Shown here: positions 34,818 to 45,226 of the stretch, piece by piece
Layout of the letters: each line of letters opens with the position of its first letter
How positions within the stretch are numbered: the first letter of the stretch is position 1
Source of the DNA: Oxobacter pfennigii
Lineage (GTDB): Bacteria > Bacillota > Clostridia > Clostridiales > Oxobacteraceae
DNA: 64,000 nt
NCBI RefSeq assembly: GCF_001317355.1
Contig: NZ_LKET01000030.1
Coordinates: 1 to 64,000 of the forward strand
Reading direction: 5' to 3'
Translations under genes and position numbers: made by a program
The notes under the pieces: generated by a model
The model's input: the letters and a program-made list of their open reading frames with translations, nothing else
Database searches by the model: none
What the model was told of the DNA's origin: nothing

Positions 34818-37800
34818 ATGAAAAGTTGCAGATGGTTTTTAAATGGTTTCATACTATTTACATTTATGATTTTAACATCTTTAATTTTTACTCAACAAGA
34901 GGCTTATGCATTTTCCGATGCCACAAGGCTTGCAGGTGATAACAGATACAGCACAGCTGCAAGCATATCAAATTCAGGGTGGGAACAGTCGGACATAGTC
35001 GTCGTTGCAACGGGAGAGGATTTTCCTGATGCCCTTAGTTCAGCTCCCCTTGCAGCATATTATAATGCTCCTATATTTCTTACACAAAAGTCAAGGCTTG
35101 CTCCTGAAACAGAACAGGAACTTAAAAGGCTTAAGGTGAAAAAGGTATATATAATAGGCGGTACCGGAGCAGTATCGGGTGCTGTGGAGTCGGACATATC
35201 AAAGCTCACTTATCCGGGACAGCAAAATGCCATAGAAGTTGAGAGAATTTATGGCCCGGACAGGGCGGCAACATCGGTGGAAGTAGCAAAAAAACTGAAT
35301 AATTTCGATTCGGTTGTGGTGGCGACGGGCGACGATTATCCCGATGCTTTGTCAATTGCGCCTATCGCTGCAAAAAAGCAAATTCCCATACTTTTAGTAT
35401 CAAGGGATAATATTTCCTCTGCGGTAACGGATTTTATCAATGATAAATCCATATCCAAATCTTATGTAGTCGGAGGTACGGGTGTTATAAGCGATGCTGT
35501 TGCCGGCCAGTTTTCCTCCAGTGAAAGAGTATGGGGAAAAGACCGTTATGAAACCAATGTCAATATAATAAACCGTTTCAAAGAGGACATTGACTTTAAC
35601 AGCATGCTAATAGCAACAGGGGAAGATTTCCCTGACGCCCTTGCAGGTTCGCCCTTTGCGTCAAGGCATTCTTCATCCATCCTGCTGACTTCAAAAACCC
35701 CGGATGATGTCACCGTAGGCTTTGTATCCAGTCTGCAGGAGACTACGCCGGAAAATAGCTGTTACGTCATAGGCGGTGAAGGGGTAATCCCTCAGGACAC
35801 CCTGCAGGTACTGCAAAGCAGGGAGCCCATTGTAAGCGGCAAAGTGACATTGGGGTCAACTCTGGATGAAGTGCTGGATATAATGGGCCAGCCTATAGGA
35901 GAGGGACGGGGCCAATTATATGAGCTAACCTACTATGATGCCAGGATTTATTTTACCATGAATACCAATCCTTATAAGGTAATAGGCTGGGATAATTATA
36001 GGAGTCCCAAAATTGCCATGGGTGTTAAAGATATTAACGCTTCTCCCTTTACTATCGGCTCTTCATATGTGGATGTAGTTAAAGTAATGGGCACACCTAC
36101 CAGACTGATGACTGAAAACGGAGACATGGCCAGCCTTAGAGAATGGTGGTATGGAGAATCAACTGTGCGTTTTAAGGATGGGAAAGTTACAGGTTATAAT
36201 AATCTTGGCAATTTGAAGGTATTTGTAAGCGAGGCAGATCCTTCCGCTCCCGGCATTGATTTTGAGTCTTTGGAAGGTGATGTATTAAAGGTCATGGGGA
36301 CTCCGGATGAAGGTCCGATAACCACTACAGGCAATGATTTTGACCATGCCTTCAGGTATGGTAAGTCTACTGTTTATTTTGATGCAGACGGGAATATAAT
36401 CAAGTGGGAAAATAAAGGAGACCTTAAAATGGACACTTCGGTAATAGATCCTTCAGCGCCGCTTCTTTCTGTCGGGTCTTCGAAGGAAGATGTATTGAAA
36501 AAACTGGGGTATCCCAACGAATTTGAAGGCTTAACATGGAGATACGATATATCGCTTATAAATTTCAATGCAGAATGGAAGATAGTGCGTATGAGCAATA
36601 ACACAAGTGTATTGAAATTTGTGCCCTGGGATAAGGACCCCAAAGCTCCTCCTATAATTATCGGCTCAGACAGGGAAGATGTGGCTAAAGCCATGGGACA
36701 GCCCCATGTGATAAGTGAAAAGATTGACTATGCCGGCCTTCCGGGAGAGATATGGGAATATAACTATTCGAAAATATCATTTGACCATGATGGCAGAGTA
36801 TACAATCTGGATGACTACTTTAGCACGGATATGAAGGCAGACCTAAATCATCCTGACCCGTCATATGCAGCAATCACTATTGGCTCATCTGAAGAAGAGG
36901 TAAGAGCAGCCATGGGCGAGCCCGACTATATTAATACTCCGGAAAGCGGGTATTACAGGCCCGGCTGGACCTGGAGGTATGGGTTTTCCGAGATTTATTT
37001 CGATGAACAGAAAAAGGTATACGGATGGCAAAACCGCGGACAGCTTAGAGTTTCACTTGGGGCAGTTGAAGAGGCTGCACCTCCTTTTACCATAGGTTCA
37101 ACACTGGAAGATATAGGGAAGGTCATGGGGACACCTGAATCTATTATCAGGGAATTATCAAATACCAGTTATTATCAGGTAAGCTATGGGAATTCCACAA
37201 TCGGGCTGGATGAAAATATGAGGGTATACTCCTGGGATAACAACGGCAGGAATTTAAAAATAACATTGGGAAACGGAAGCAGTATCCCGTTTACTATAGG
37301 GTCGTCATATGAAGATGTGGCAAATGCCCTGGGTGCTCCCGATAAAATGACAAGCGACTATGCACGTCTAAAAAAATATGCTACATGGGAATACGGCAAT
37401 TCAGTCGTGTATTTTAATGAGCAAAAAAAAGTGGAATTTTATAAAAACGCAGGGGAGCTCAGGGTACATCTAGGCAATGCCGAGCCTTCGGCCGGGGCCA
37501 TAGATATAGGTTCAACCAGGGATGATGTGATAAAAGCCATGGGGACTCCCGGCACAATATCAGGAGGCAGTTATTACGGACTTAATGACAGGCTGGGCAT
37601 CTACTATGACATTGATAAATGGGAAGAAATTTATTATGATACCGTCTGGTATTACGGGACTTCATGGGTAGGTATGGATAAAAATGGGATTGTAAAGGGA
37701 TGGTATGACGGCGGGAATTTAAAGTTAAACCTCGCAGACCCCGCTCCTTCCGAGCCTCCATTTTCTGTGGGTTCAACCAAAGATGAGGTTTTGAAAGCTA

Positions 37801-37961
37801 TGGGCACACCCTATGGAGTGGATGATTTCGGGACCGGTACGGTTTTCTGGGTATACACTGAACCCGGACAGTTTGTATACAGCTGGGATGTAGTTTATTT
37901 TAATGCCGACGGCAAAGTTGAAAGCTATAAAAATCCACACGGACATCTTAATGTCCGGTAA
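34818..37961 (+). CDS. Secreted CWB2 protein with ten SmpA/OmlA-like repeats
   Basis: 1047 residues. Residues 1-32 are a signal peptide ending near AYAF. Three CWB2 repeats (about 35-335) carry the ATGEDFPDAL and VGGTGVISDAV motifs and anchor the protein to cell-wall polymer. From about 345 to the end there are ten units of 65-70 residues, each opening with a form of PFTIGSSYEDVVKVMGTP and ending with a strand like STVYFDxxGKVxxYxNxGNL. The opening resembles SmpA/OmlA (BamE-like) domains. Ligand unknown. AGAGG precedes the ATG. The next gene starts 21 bp later, so the two form an operon. Confidence 0.9.
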   Translation: MKSCRWFLNGFILFTFMILTSLIFTQQEAYAFSDATRLAGDNRYSTAASISNSGWEQSDIVVVATGEDFPDALSSAPLAAYYNAPIFLTQKSRLAPETEQELKRLKVKKVYIIGGTGAVSGAVESDISKLTYPGQQNAIEVERIYGPDRAATSVEVAKKLNNFDSVVVATGDDYPDALSIAPIAAKKQIPILLVSRDNISSAVTDFINDKSISKSYVVGGTGVISDAVAGQFSSSERVWGKDRYETNVNIINRFKEDIDFNSMLIATGEDFPDALAGSPFASRHSSSILLTSKTPDDVTVGFVSSLQETTPENSCYVIGGEGVIPQDTLQVLQSREPIVSGKVTLGSTLDEVLDIMGQPIGEGRGQLYELTYYDARIYFTMNTNPYKVIGWDNYRSPKIAMGVKDINASPFTIGSSYVDVVKVMGTPTRLMTENGDMASLREWWYGESTVRFKDGKVTGYNNLGNLKVFVSEADPSAPGIDFESLEGDVLKVMGTPDEGPITTTGNDFDHAFRYGKSTVYFDADGNIIKWENKGDLKMDTSVIDPSAPLLSVGSSKEDVLKKLGYPNEFEGLTWRYDISLINFNAEWKIVRMSNNTSVLKFVPWDKDPKAPPIIIGSDREDVAKAMGQPHVISEKIDYAGLPGEIWEYNYSKISFDHDGRVYNLDDYFSTDMKADLNHPDPSYAAITIGSSEEEVRAAMGEPDYINTPESGYYRPGWTWRYGFSEIYFDEQKKVYGWQNRGQLRVSLGAVEEAAPPFTIGSTLEDIGKVMGTPESIIRELSNTSYYQVSYGNSTIGLDENMRVYSWDNNGRNLKITLGNGSSIPFTIGSSYEDVANALGAPDKMTSDYARLKKYATWEYGNSVVYFNEQKKVEFYKNAGELRVHLGNAEPSAGAIDIGSTRDDVIKAMGTPGTISGGSYYGLNDRLGIYYDIDKWEEIYYDTVWYYGTSWVGMDKNGIVKGWYDGGNLKLNLADPAPSEPPFSVGSTKDEVLKAMGTPYGVDDFGTGTVFWVYTEPGQFVYSWDVVYFNADGKVESYKNPHGHLNVR

Positions 37962-37982
37962 TTGGCCTGAGGAGGATTACAC

Positions 37983-40900
37983 TTGAAGAATAAAAGAATT
38001 TTATCATTGATAATCACTGCCGCAATTTTATTTTCATTGCTGCCCGGCGGCGCTTACTATGCTGTGGCAGCTGATACTACAGGTGCCGGCCATGTCATGC
38101 AGGTGTACCAAAAGGTTGAAATGAGCGGGGGTTACGCACTGGCCTTAAAGACTGACGGCACAGTCTGGTTTTGGGGATATGAAATCCGTCCGGACCAGGG
38201 GGGATGGGCCAGGAGCAGGCCCGGAAAAATAGAAGGATTGAATGAAATAGTCTCAATTTCCGCCGGGGACTCTCATGCCGCAGCATTAAAAGAAGATGGG
38301 ACGGTATGGTCCTGGGGGAATAATGGCAGCGGGCAGCTGGGAGACGGGACGAGAGGAGACAAAGCTACACCTGTGATGGCTGTGGGGCTGGATGATGTAA
38401 TAAGTATCAGTTCCGGAGGGATGCATACCCTGGCGCTAAAAAAGGATGGTACTGTATGGGCATGGGGAGACAACAGCAAGGGCCAGCTGGGAGACGGGAC
38501 ACAGGTGAATGGAAGGACTCCTGTGAAGGTCGCAGGCCTTGCGGACGTTGCCGCCATATATTCGGGATATGCTCACAGCATGGCAGTAAAGAAGGATGGA
38601 ACGGTATGGGCCTTTGGGGACAACAGCAAAGGACAGCTGGGAGATGGTACAACTGAAGATAGATTGCTGCCTGTTAAGATAAATATTTCGGGGGATGTCC
38701 TTGCATTAAGCCTGGGAAGGGAACATTCCGCGGCATTAAAAAAAGACAGAACGGTATGGGCATGGGGAGACAACAGCAAGGGTCAGCTGGGAGACGGCAC
38801 AAACATACAAAAAAGCTCTCCTGTCATGGTAAAGGGGTTAAGCAATATAAAAATGCTAAGCAGCGGATGGTACCATTCAATGGCATTAAAAGAAGACGGC
38901 AGTGTGTGGACATGGGGTGCCAATAATTCCGGCCAGCTTGGGACAGGGTCCATGGAGGACAAAAATATACCTGTGAAGGTCCAGGGATTATGGGATATCA
39001 GGGCTGTTGACGCGGGTTATGATACCTCCCTTGTCATAAAAACGGATTCCACAGTATGGTCCTGGGGCAATAACGAAAGCGGCCAGCTTGCCGACGGGAC
39101 TATTTACAACAGTAAGTATAGTCCCATACAGGCTAATGTGGACGTAGATTTCCCGAAGATAGTTTCAAGCAGCCCCAATAACGAGGATAAAGATATAGCG
39201 GTTTTCAAGTCTATAACGGTAAAATTCAGCGAAAATGTAGAGCCGGGTATAAGCTATAATAATATAACGGTAAAGGATTATTCCGGAAGTGTCGTTGAGA
39301 TGAATAAGGAACTTTCCAAAGACATATTGACTATCACACCCAGGGAGAGCTTGAAAAACGATGCAGCCTACACCGTCTCTATACCTGAAGGCGCTGTTAT
39401 AGATAAAGAAGAGAACAGATTATTGGAAGAATATAAGTTCGGCTTTACCACCGGAAATGCTCTTTCAACAGCAGCCAATATAGATGAAGTGTCTCCCGGG
39501 AATAACGAGAGGCATGTGGTGTTAGACAGCAAATTTACATTAAAGTTCAACAAGAGCATTATTGCCGGGGAGAATTTTGAAGGCATCGGTATCAAGGATG
39601 AAAAGAATAATAATATAGAAATATCAAAGGGCATTTCAGATAATACCATTATTCTGACTCCCAAGAGTCCTCTTGTTTTAAATACAAGGTACACAGTTAC
39701 AATACCTTCCGGCGCCGTAAAATATAATGAAGGGGGAGCTCTTACGGGGGATTATGTATCAAGCTTTACTACCCTTGAGCCTTCCGACATTGTAGCGGTA
39801 TCCGCCGGGAAGGAGCATTCGCTGGCATTAAGGGCAGACGGGAAATTGTATGTATGGGGCAGCAATGAATATGGTCAGTTGGGGAATGGAATGATTTTTT
39901 CAAGCATACCTCATAGTTTTAATACACCTTTTCCTGTACCTGATTTGACGGATGTGGCTGCGGTTTCTGCCGGAGAAAATCATTCCCTCGCACTTAAGAA
40001 AGACGGTACCGTCTACAGCTGGGGTTTTAACATGTATGGAACCGGTGAAATAGATCCGACCTATGTGGATTTATACGGGTCTCCGTACAAGGTACCGGGA
40101 CTTCAAAATATAATTGCTGTCTCTGCAGGCAAAGATTACTCCATGGCTTTGCAAAATGACGGAACGGTTTGGACATGGTATTCCAATATGTATGATGACA
40201 ATGGGGGCAGTTTGCCCGAAAAAGTTCCGGGCTTGACTGATGTAACTGCCATAGCGGCAGGAAATGACCGCTTTTTGGCTTTAAAAGAGGATGGTACGGT
40301 ATGGGCCTGGGGAAATAACCTCAATGAGGCGCTTGGCGTAAAGGGCAATGGTGAAATCCCTTCCAAAGTTATAGGGCTTGCGGACGTTGCTTCAATAGAT
40401 ACGGGAGAAGAGTATAATGTGGCATTGAAGAAGGACGGGACAATGTATGTATGGGGGAAAGACGCGGCATATATTGCAAGCGGAGCCAGGGGAATAAAAG
40501 ACGCAGCTGCAGTTTCAGCAGGTTACAGCCATATTACCGTATTGAAGAAGGATGGGACCGGGTGGTTTTGGGGAGAGAGCATAATGGGCAATGCTCAATA
40601 TGCCATCAGTGAGGCAAGAAAGATAGATTTTCCTGACGGCGCAAGGGCTTTCTCATCAGGGCGGTACTTTGACATTGCCATTGGGAAAGACAGTTCGGTA
40701 TGGGCTTTTGGAGTCAATCGGTCGGGACAGTTAGGCGACGGTACCAATAATAATACTGAATACCTGGTAAAGGCTCTGCCCAGCAATATACCCTTTAAGA
40801 TAAACTATATACAGCCATACAATAACAGCACTTATGCTCAAGCTTTTGAGCCGGTTATTATTGCATTCAATAAAAATATCATTGAGGGAGACAACTACGG

Positions 40901-43211
40901 CAGTATTGCGATTAAGGATGGTACCGGTTCTGTACCGGTGAAAAAGGAAATCGACAAAAATATACTCACCATAACTCCTTTGGAAGATCTTGAGTATAGT
41001 AAAGGCTATACTGTGGAACTCCCGCAGGATGCAGTAAAGGATGATGGCGGCAGTATATTGAAGGATGATCTTAAATTTTCTTTTACAACTGTAAGGCCTA
41101 AAAATGCTGAAAATCCTCCTCTTCTTGTAAGGGGCACCTACCCGGAGGATGGTATGGAGATTACCGGGGCAGATGATGCTATAACCGTTAATTTCAATAT
41201 GGAGATAGCAGGCGGCACAAACTACAGTTCCATTAATGTGAGGGATTCCGGAGGAAACACGGTGCCTTCTTCAGTTAGTTTTAAGAACAGCAGGCTGACA
41301 ATAAAGCCTGATACTATCTTGAATGCTGGAGAGACATACACAGTTACACTGCCTGCAGGAAGTGTCAAGGATAGCTACAAGGGTATGGTTCTTGAAGAAG
41401 ACAATTCATTTGAATTTTCGGTGAAGGCTGTGCCGGAAGGAAAAATCAGCCGGTATGCAGGTAATAACAGGTATGAGACATCCATAAAGATATCTCAGGC
41501 CGGCTGGACATCTTCACAGAATGTTGTATTGGCCACAGGAGAGGATTTCCCTGATGCCCTGTCCGCAGCGCCGCTGGCTGAAAAATTGGATGCCCCTATA
41601 CTTCTCACGGATAAAACTGCATTACGAAGCAGCCTTGGAGAGGAACTTGAAAGGCTGGGCGCAAGGAATATATTTATAATAGGCGGAGAAGGCGCAGTAT
41701 CAAAAAGTGTTAAAGATGAATTGGAGAGAAAAGGTATGTCGGTTATCCGTCTTTCAGGAAACGACAGGTATGATACATCCCTAAAAGTTGCAGACTATAT
41801 GAACACAAATTTTGGCATAAGCAGAGAGATTGTTGTTGCAACAGGCAATGACTTCCCTGATGCCCTTTCAATAGCCCCTGTTGCGGCAAAAAAGGGTATG
41901 CCTATAATATTGACACCAAGATCAGAACTTCCAGAAAATATAAAGGAGTATATAGATATCAATGGTATAACTAAAGCATTTGTAGTAGGCGGAACAGGTG
42001 TCATCAGTGATGCGGTAGCAAATAAACTTCCTGATGGAGAGAGAATAAATGGAAACGACAGGTATGAGACCAATATAGCGGTGCTGGAAAGATTTAAAGA
42101 TGATCTGGATTTTGGCTCCATATATGTGTCAACAGGAAACGATTTTCCTGATGCCCTTGCAGGCTCAGTACTTGCCACTAAGACTTTGTCGCCTATAGTG
42201 CTTACAGGCAAACAGCTTGAGCAGAAGACAAAGGATTTCATAGAGGATAATATGCCTCAGTTAAAGGAGGTAAAGGCACTGGGTGGTGAAGGAGTTGTCC
42301 CATCTTCCGCGCTGCTGCCAATTGCACCTGTATCGGATAATATAGGGGGAGAAACAGGGGATATGGCTGTATACGGCACTGAGGCGGTGTTCTCAGGCGG
42401 CTTTATATATTATAATGATAATGTAGAAAATGGCTTCCTTTATAAAATTAAGGATGATTTAACAGGCCGAGTTAAGCTGAGTAATGATTCTCCCCGTTAT
42501 ATAAATGTAATGGAAGGCTGGATATACTATGTAAATCAGTCCGACGATGATAAACTATACAAAATTAAAGCAGACGGCAATCAGAGAACAAAGCTTACGG
42601 ACTACAGCGTATGGAATATACGCGTATCAGGGGACTGGATTTACTATGTGCGCGACGATTCCCCAAACATGCAGTCTCCAAGGCTTTACAGGATAAAGAC
42701 TGACGGCGCCGGGAATACAAAGGTAAGCGATGATTGGATAATGGGATTTGCCATTTCCGAGGGCTTCATATACTATTCGGGAAGCAGTGACTATGACAGG
42801 ACATATAGAATGAAGCTTGACGGTACCGGTAAGCAATCAGTAATCAATAATAGTGTATACTCCCTGGATGTTGTGGGCGAGTGGATATTTTACTCCAGAG
42901 AAACAGATACCGGCGATACTGCTATATATAAGTCTAAATCAGATGGTACAGGAGATGAGATATTGATTGCCCCAAGGGCATATAAAGCCGCAGTACTGGG
43001 AGACTTTGTATACTATTGCAACGGCCTGGATGGATATAAACTTTACAGAATCAGGACTGATGGCTCAGAAAATATCAGGCTTGATGATGACAACAGGTCA
43101 TATGGATTTAACCTGGCCGGTGATTGGCTCTACTATATGAACAGTTCAAAGGGCAGCATATTCTACAACACAAAGACTGGTGAAGAGGTAATCAACAGGC
43201 CGATAGATTAG
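37983..43211 (+). CDS. Giant secreted RCC1/Ig-like/CWB2/DUF5050 protein
   Basis: 1742 residues from a TTG with GAGGAGG upstream. Signal peptide 1-30. Seven RCC1-like repeats (about 40-390; HSMALKEDGSVWTWGANNSGQLG type), two SbsA-type Ig-like domains (about 392-600), a second set of about seven RCC1-like repeats (604-930), two more Ig-like domains (937-1150), three CWB2 repeats (1155-1450) and a C-terminal DUF5050 beta-propeller (about 1455-1742; GWIYYVNQSDDDKLYKIKADG units). All parts are binding or scaffold folds; no catalytic motif is seen. Probably a cell-surface adhesin or binding protein. Several RCC1 units are nearly identical at DNA level. Confidence 0.92.
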   Translation: MKNKRILSLIITAAILFSLLPGGAYYAVAADTTGAGHVMQVYQKVEMSGGYALALKTDGTVWFWGYEIRPDQGGWARSRPGKIEGLNEIVSISAGDSHAAALKEDGTVWSWGNNGSGQLGDGTRGDKATPVMAVGLDDVISISSGGMHTLALKKDGTVWAWGDNSKGQLGDGTQVNGRTPVKVAGLADVAAIYSGYAHSMAVKKDGTVWAFGDNSKGQLGDGTTEDRLLPVKINISGDVLALSLGREHSAALKKDRTVWAWGDNSKGQLGDGTNIQKSSPVMVKGLSNIKMLSSGWYHSMALKEDGSVWTWGANNSGQLGTGSMEDKNIPVKVQGLWDIRAVDAGYDTSLVIKTDSTVWSWGNNESGQLADGTIYNSKYSPIQANVDVDFPKIVSSSPNNEDKDIAVFKSITVKFSENVEPGISYNNITVKDYSGSVVEMNKELSKDILTITPRESLKNDAAYTVSIPEGAVIDKEENRLLEEYKFGFTTGNALSTAANIDEVSPGNNERHVVLDSKFTLKFNKSIIAGENFEGIGIKDEKNNNIEISKGISDNTIILTPKSPLVLNTRYTVTIPSGAVKYNEGGALTGDYVSSFTTLEPSDIVAVSAGKEHSLALRADGKLYVWGSNEYGQLGNGMIFSSIPHSFNTPFPVPDLTDVAAVSAGENHSLALKKDGTVYSWGFNMYGTGEIDPTYVDLYGSPYKVPGLQNIIAVSAGKDYSMALQNDGTVWTWYSNMYDDNGGSLPEKVPGLTDVTAIAAGNDRFLALKEDGTVWAWGNNLNEALGVKGNGEIPSKVIGLADVASIDTGEEYNVALKKDGTMYVWGKDAAYIASGARGIKDAAAVSAGYSHITVLKKDGTGWFWGESIMGNAQYAISEARKIDFPDGARAFSSGRYFDIAIGKDSSVWAFGVNRSGQLGDGTNNNTEYLVKALPSNIPFKINYIQPYNNSTYAQAFEPVIIAFNKNIIEGDNYGSIAIKDGTGSVPVKKEIDKNILTITPLEDLEYSKGYTVELPQDAVKDDGGSILKDDLKFSFTTVRPKNAENPPLLVRGTYPEDGMEITGADDAITVNFNMEIAGGTNYSSINVRDSGGNTVPSSVSFKNSRLTIKPDTILNAGETYTVTLPAGSVKDSYKGMVLEEDNSFEFSVKAVPEGKISRYAGNNRYETSIKISQAGWTSSQNVVLATGEDFPDALSAAPLAEKLDAPILLTDKTALRSSLGEELERLGARNIFIIGGEGAVSKSVKDELERKGMSVIRLSGNDRYDTSLKVADYMNTNFGISREIVVATGNDFPDALSIAPVAAKKGMPIILTPRSELPENIKEYIDINGITKAFVVGGTGVISDAVANKLPDGERINGNDRYETNIAVLERFKDDLDFGSIYVSTGNDFPDALAGSVLATKTLSPIVLTGKQLEQKTKDFIEDNMPQLKEVKALGGEGVVPSSALLPIAPVSDNIGGETGDMAVYGTEAVFSGGFIYYNDNVENGFLYKIKDDLTGRVKLSNDSPRYINVMEGWIYYVNQSDDDKLYKIKADGNQRTKLTDYSVWNIRVSGDWIYYVRDDSPNMQSPRLYRIKTDGAGNTKVSDDWIMGFAISEGFIYYSGSSDYDRTYRMKLDGTGKQSVINNSVYSLDVVGEWIFYSRETDTGDTAIYKSKSDGTGDEILIAPRAYKAAVLGDFVYYCNGLDGYKLYRIRTDGSENIRLDDDNRSYGFNLAGDWLYYMNSSKGSIFYNTKTGEEVINRPID

Positions 43212-43223
43212 TTATTAATTATA

Positions 43224-43265
43224 AATGAGCCATAAAGTTTTAGTCGAGCTTTATGGCTCATTTAT
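43224..43265 (+). terminator. Terminator of the surface-protein operon
   Basis: Perfect 14-bp stem AATGAGCCATAAAG (43224-43237) with CTTTATGGCTCATT (43249-43262), then TATT. Confidence 0.88.
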
Positions 43266-43465
43266 TACAGTATGAGATGTCCCTGAGGAGATCGACCAGG
43301 CTAAGTTGCATTGGTTTTCACTGCAGCCGATGCGATTTTATTTTTTAAAGGGTAGTAATAACGAGTATATGATATGTTTGATGTACAATAGTATTATTAT
43401 ACAGCTTGAAGTCTTATAGTTTATGCAAAAATTTGTATGAAGTCTATTTCCTATTCTTGTTAAGT

Positions 43466-43590
43466 ATGACAGCGTTATCGGAGGACAGCACCCTTGGTAA
43501 AATTACGCCGGAACGGTTCCAGAAGCTCCTCGACAATTACGAAAGGAGCAGAAGGAGCTGACGGTCAAACACGACGGCATGGCATTTAGA
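43466..43590 (+). pseudogene. Serine recombinase C-terminal remnant
   Basis: TALSEDSTLGKITPERFQKLLDNYE followed, after a one-base frame change near 43550, by EQKELTVKHDGM. This is the helical region after the zinc ribbon of large serine recombinases. Both ends are missing. Confidence 0.65.
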
Positions 43591-43618
43591 TCAAAGATTT
43601 GGTAAAATGCTCTTGATA

Positions 43619-43664
43619 ATCTGCATTTGATCCGGAGCAAGAAAAGAAAAACTTTAAGAAAGCA
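43619..43664 (+). repeat. Fragment identical to the 3' part of the DUF4085 gene
   Basis: About 44 bases (TTTGATCCGGAGCAAGAAAA and onward) repeat 58185-58225 almost without change. It marks a small duplicated scrap of the gene at 57869-58303; the flanks differ. Confidence 0.75.
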
Positions 43665-43731
43665 TTACAGAATAGAAACCAAGCAGTGCAGAAGTTAAAA
43701 ATACTTTAGGAGGGGAGGAATAAGAATTAAT

Positions 43732-44859
43732 ATGACTGAAGAAAAGGCAAAGAAAATTTTTGAACAATATAACTGCAAATCAGACGTTGTCCGTTGCCCT
43801 AACGGGAAGGCAATGATCCGCAAGCTGCTTGATTCTTATGCAAGGGCGGCGGTGAACCTATATGGCATTATCAGCCGTCATGATTTTGTTGATATTTTCA
43901 ATAAACAAAATGCCGAAGAGACGAATGAAGAGGAGATTTATGTTCTCCTCCTGCCGCTTGTGTTAAAAGACGGCAGGTATGGTTTTTATAAGGAATACAT
44001 CGTGCATTATTGGTTTTTCGATGACTTTGACCAAGCCGATTATTTATTGAAACACCAAGGGGACAAACCCCGCTATATACCCGAAAAAAACGAATTCCTT
44101 AAATATACAATTGAGGATTACGTTGATAACGACCACTTATGGAATGTACGCAGTTTCATGTGGGACGTTTTCGGCTACAGCAAGGATACCTCTGAAGGCT
44201 ATGAGGAAGTAAGAGATTATATAATATATGGCGATGGGATAAAAGAATTGGGACCCATTCTGGACAGGCATGATCTTGTGTTCCGTGACGAAAAACAGTT
44301 ACAGGAGTTTATAAACCGAATTATGCTTGCAAAAAATAACACGCGCATCTGGGAAAACAACGGATATACGCCATCGGAGCTTCGTGAGATTTTTAGCAAG
44401 GGCAATCAAAATATCATTAAGTTTCCAACATTGCAAAGACCTAAAATAGGACGTAACGACCCCTGCCCGTGCGGAAGCGGCAAGAAATACAAGAAGTGCT
44501 GCGCTATATTTGACGATGAAAAAACATCACAGTTAAGTTCTGAAGAGTGCAGACTTTTTTATGAGACATGGTATGGCTTAATGGGCTTTGTCAATGATCG
44601 GAAGAATGTAATCAAAGCAAAAATTAAGCCGGAATACCCCAACGCTGTCAGTGATATGATGGTGTACAAAGTCAGAGAAGTACTGTGGGAAAATCCGGAA
44701 CTTATAGACGAATATATCAATGTATCAGAACTTCCGCAAGAGAAAACCGATATTTTGAAGCTGTGGAAAACAAAGCATAAAAAAGGGATGTTTTTTATCT
44801 TGGAGTATCAGCCGGAATACGCTGTTGCAATCGCTCCTGACGCACAGGGCGAGAAATGA
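43732..44859 (+). CDS. SEC-C motif protein
   Basis: 375 residues, mostly helical and of unknown fold, with a SEC-C zinc motif [18 protein letters not shown] at about 239-257. SEC-C is the metal-binding tail first seen in SecA; it occurs in many stand-alone proteins. The N-terminal 200 residues are acidic and rich in aromatic residues. GGAGGGGAGG lies 13 bases before the ATG, a rather long gap. Function unknown. Confidence 0.82.
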   Translation: MTEEKAKKIFEQYNCKSDVVRCPNGKAMIRKLLDSYARAAVNLYGIISRHDFVDIFNKQNAEETNEEEIYVLLLPLVLKDGRYGFYKEYIVHYWFFDDFDQADYLLKHQGDKPRYIPEKNEFLKYTIEDYVDNDHLWNVRSFMWDVFGYSKDTSEGYEEVRDYIIYGDGIKELGPILDRHDLVFRDEKQLQEFINRIMLAKNNTRIWENNGYTPSELREIFSKGNQNIIKFPTLQRPKIGRNDPCPCGSGKKYKKCCAIFDDEKTSQLSSEECRLFYETWYGLMGFVNDRKNVIKAKIKPEYPNAVSDMMVYKVREVLWENPELIDEYINVSELPQEKTDILKLWKTKHKKGMFFILEYQPEYAVAIAPDAQGEK

Positions 44860-44912
44860 GGCACTGTGAAACTGAACTGCCACCTGTCAGGTAAAAAAAG
44901 AAAAGCTTTTTT

Positions 44913-44943
44913 CCGGACTCTGCGAAAGTAGGGTCCGGTTTTC
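44913..44943 (+). terminator. Terminator after the SEC-C gene
   Basis: CCGGACTCT (44913-44921) pairs with AGGGTCCGG (44930-44938) with one wobble, then TTTTCTT. Confidence 0.85.
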
Positions 44944-45150
44944 TTATGTATCGCTTTGAACGAACTGCCGGTATGTAAATGGAGGCATGGCACTTAACTT
45001 GGCGGTGAAAGCCGTGCTATGGGGTACATATCAACCATTAGGGAAGCGCAAGCTAAAGTTCAAAAGATATGCGTATCCTTATGCAGCAGATTAGGCGAGT
45101 AAAAGAGGAAAGTTTGTCTTACCCTGGGAGGTCTTTATTCCTTTGAACTA
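44944..45150. other. Possible group II intron RNA remnant
   Basis: No gene. Words such as GGCGGTGAAAGCCGTGCTATGGG and GTTTGTCTTACCCTGGGAGGTCT (45111-45133) remind me of group II intron RNA domains. I cannot fold or compare it, so this is a weak call. Confidence 0.25.
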
Positions 45151-45179
45151 TTGACAACCGGCGGAAGCGGTGCTATACT
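45151..45179 (+). promoter_or_regulatory. Promoter of the DUF1847 gene
   Basis: TTGACA (45151-45156), 17 bp, TATACT (45174-45179), a near-consensus sigma-A promoter 48 bp before the start codon. Confidence 0.75.
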
Positions 45180-45226
45180 TCTGTAAATAAAGCATATATG
45201 AATGATATGAAATGGAGGAACGGGGT

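Noticed and set aside
38300-39100. CRISPR-like periodic repeats
   Set aside because: The period reflects RCC1 protein repeats in an open frame; there are no unique spacers or constant palindromic repeats.
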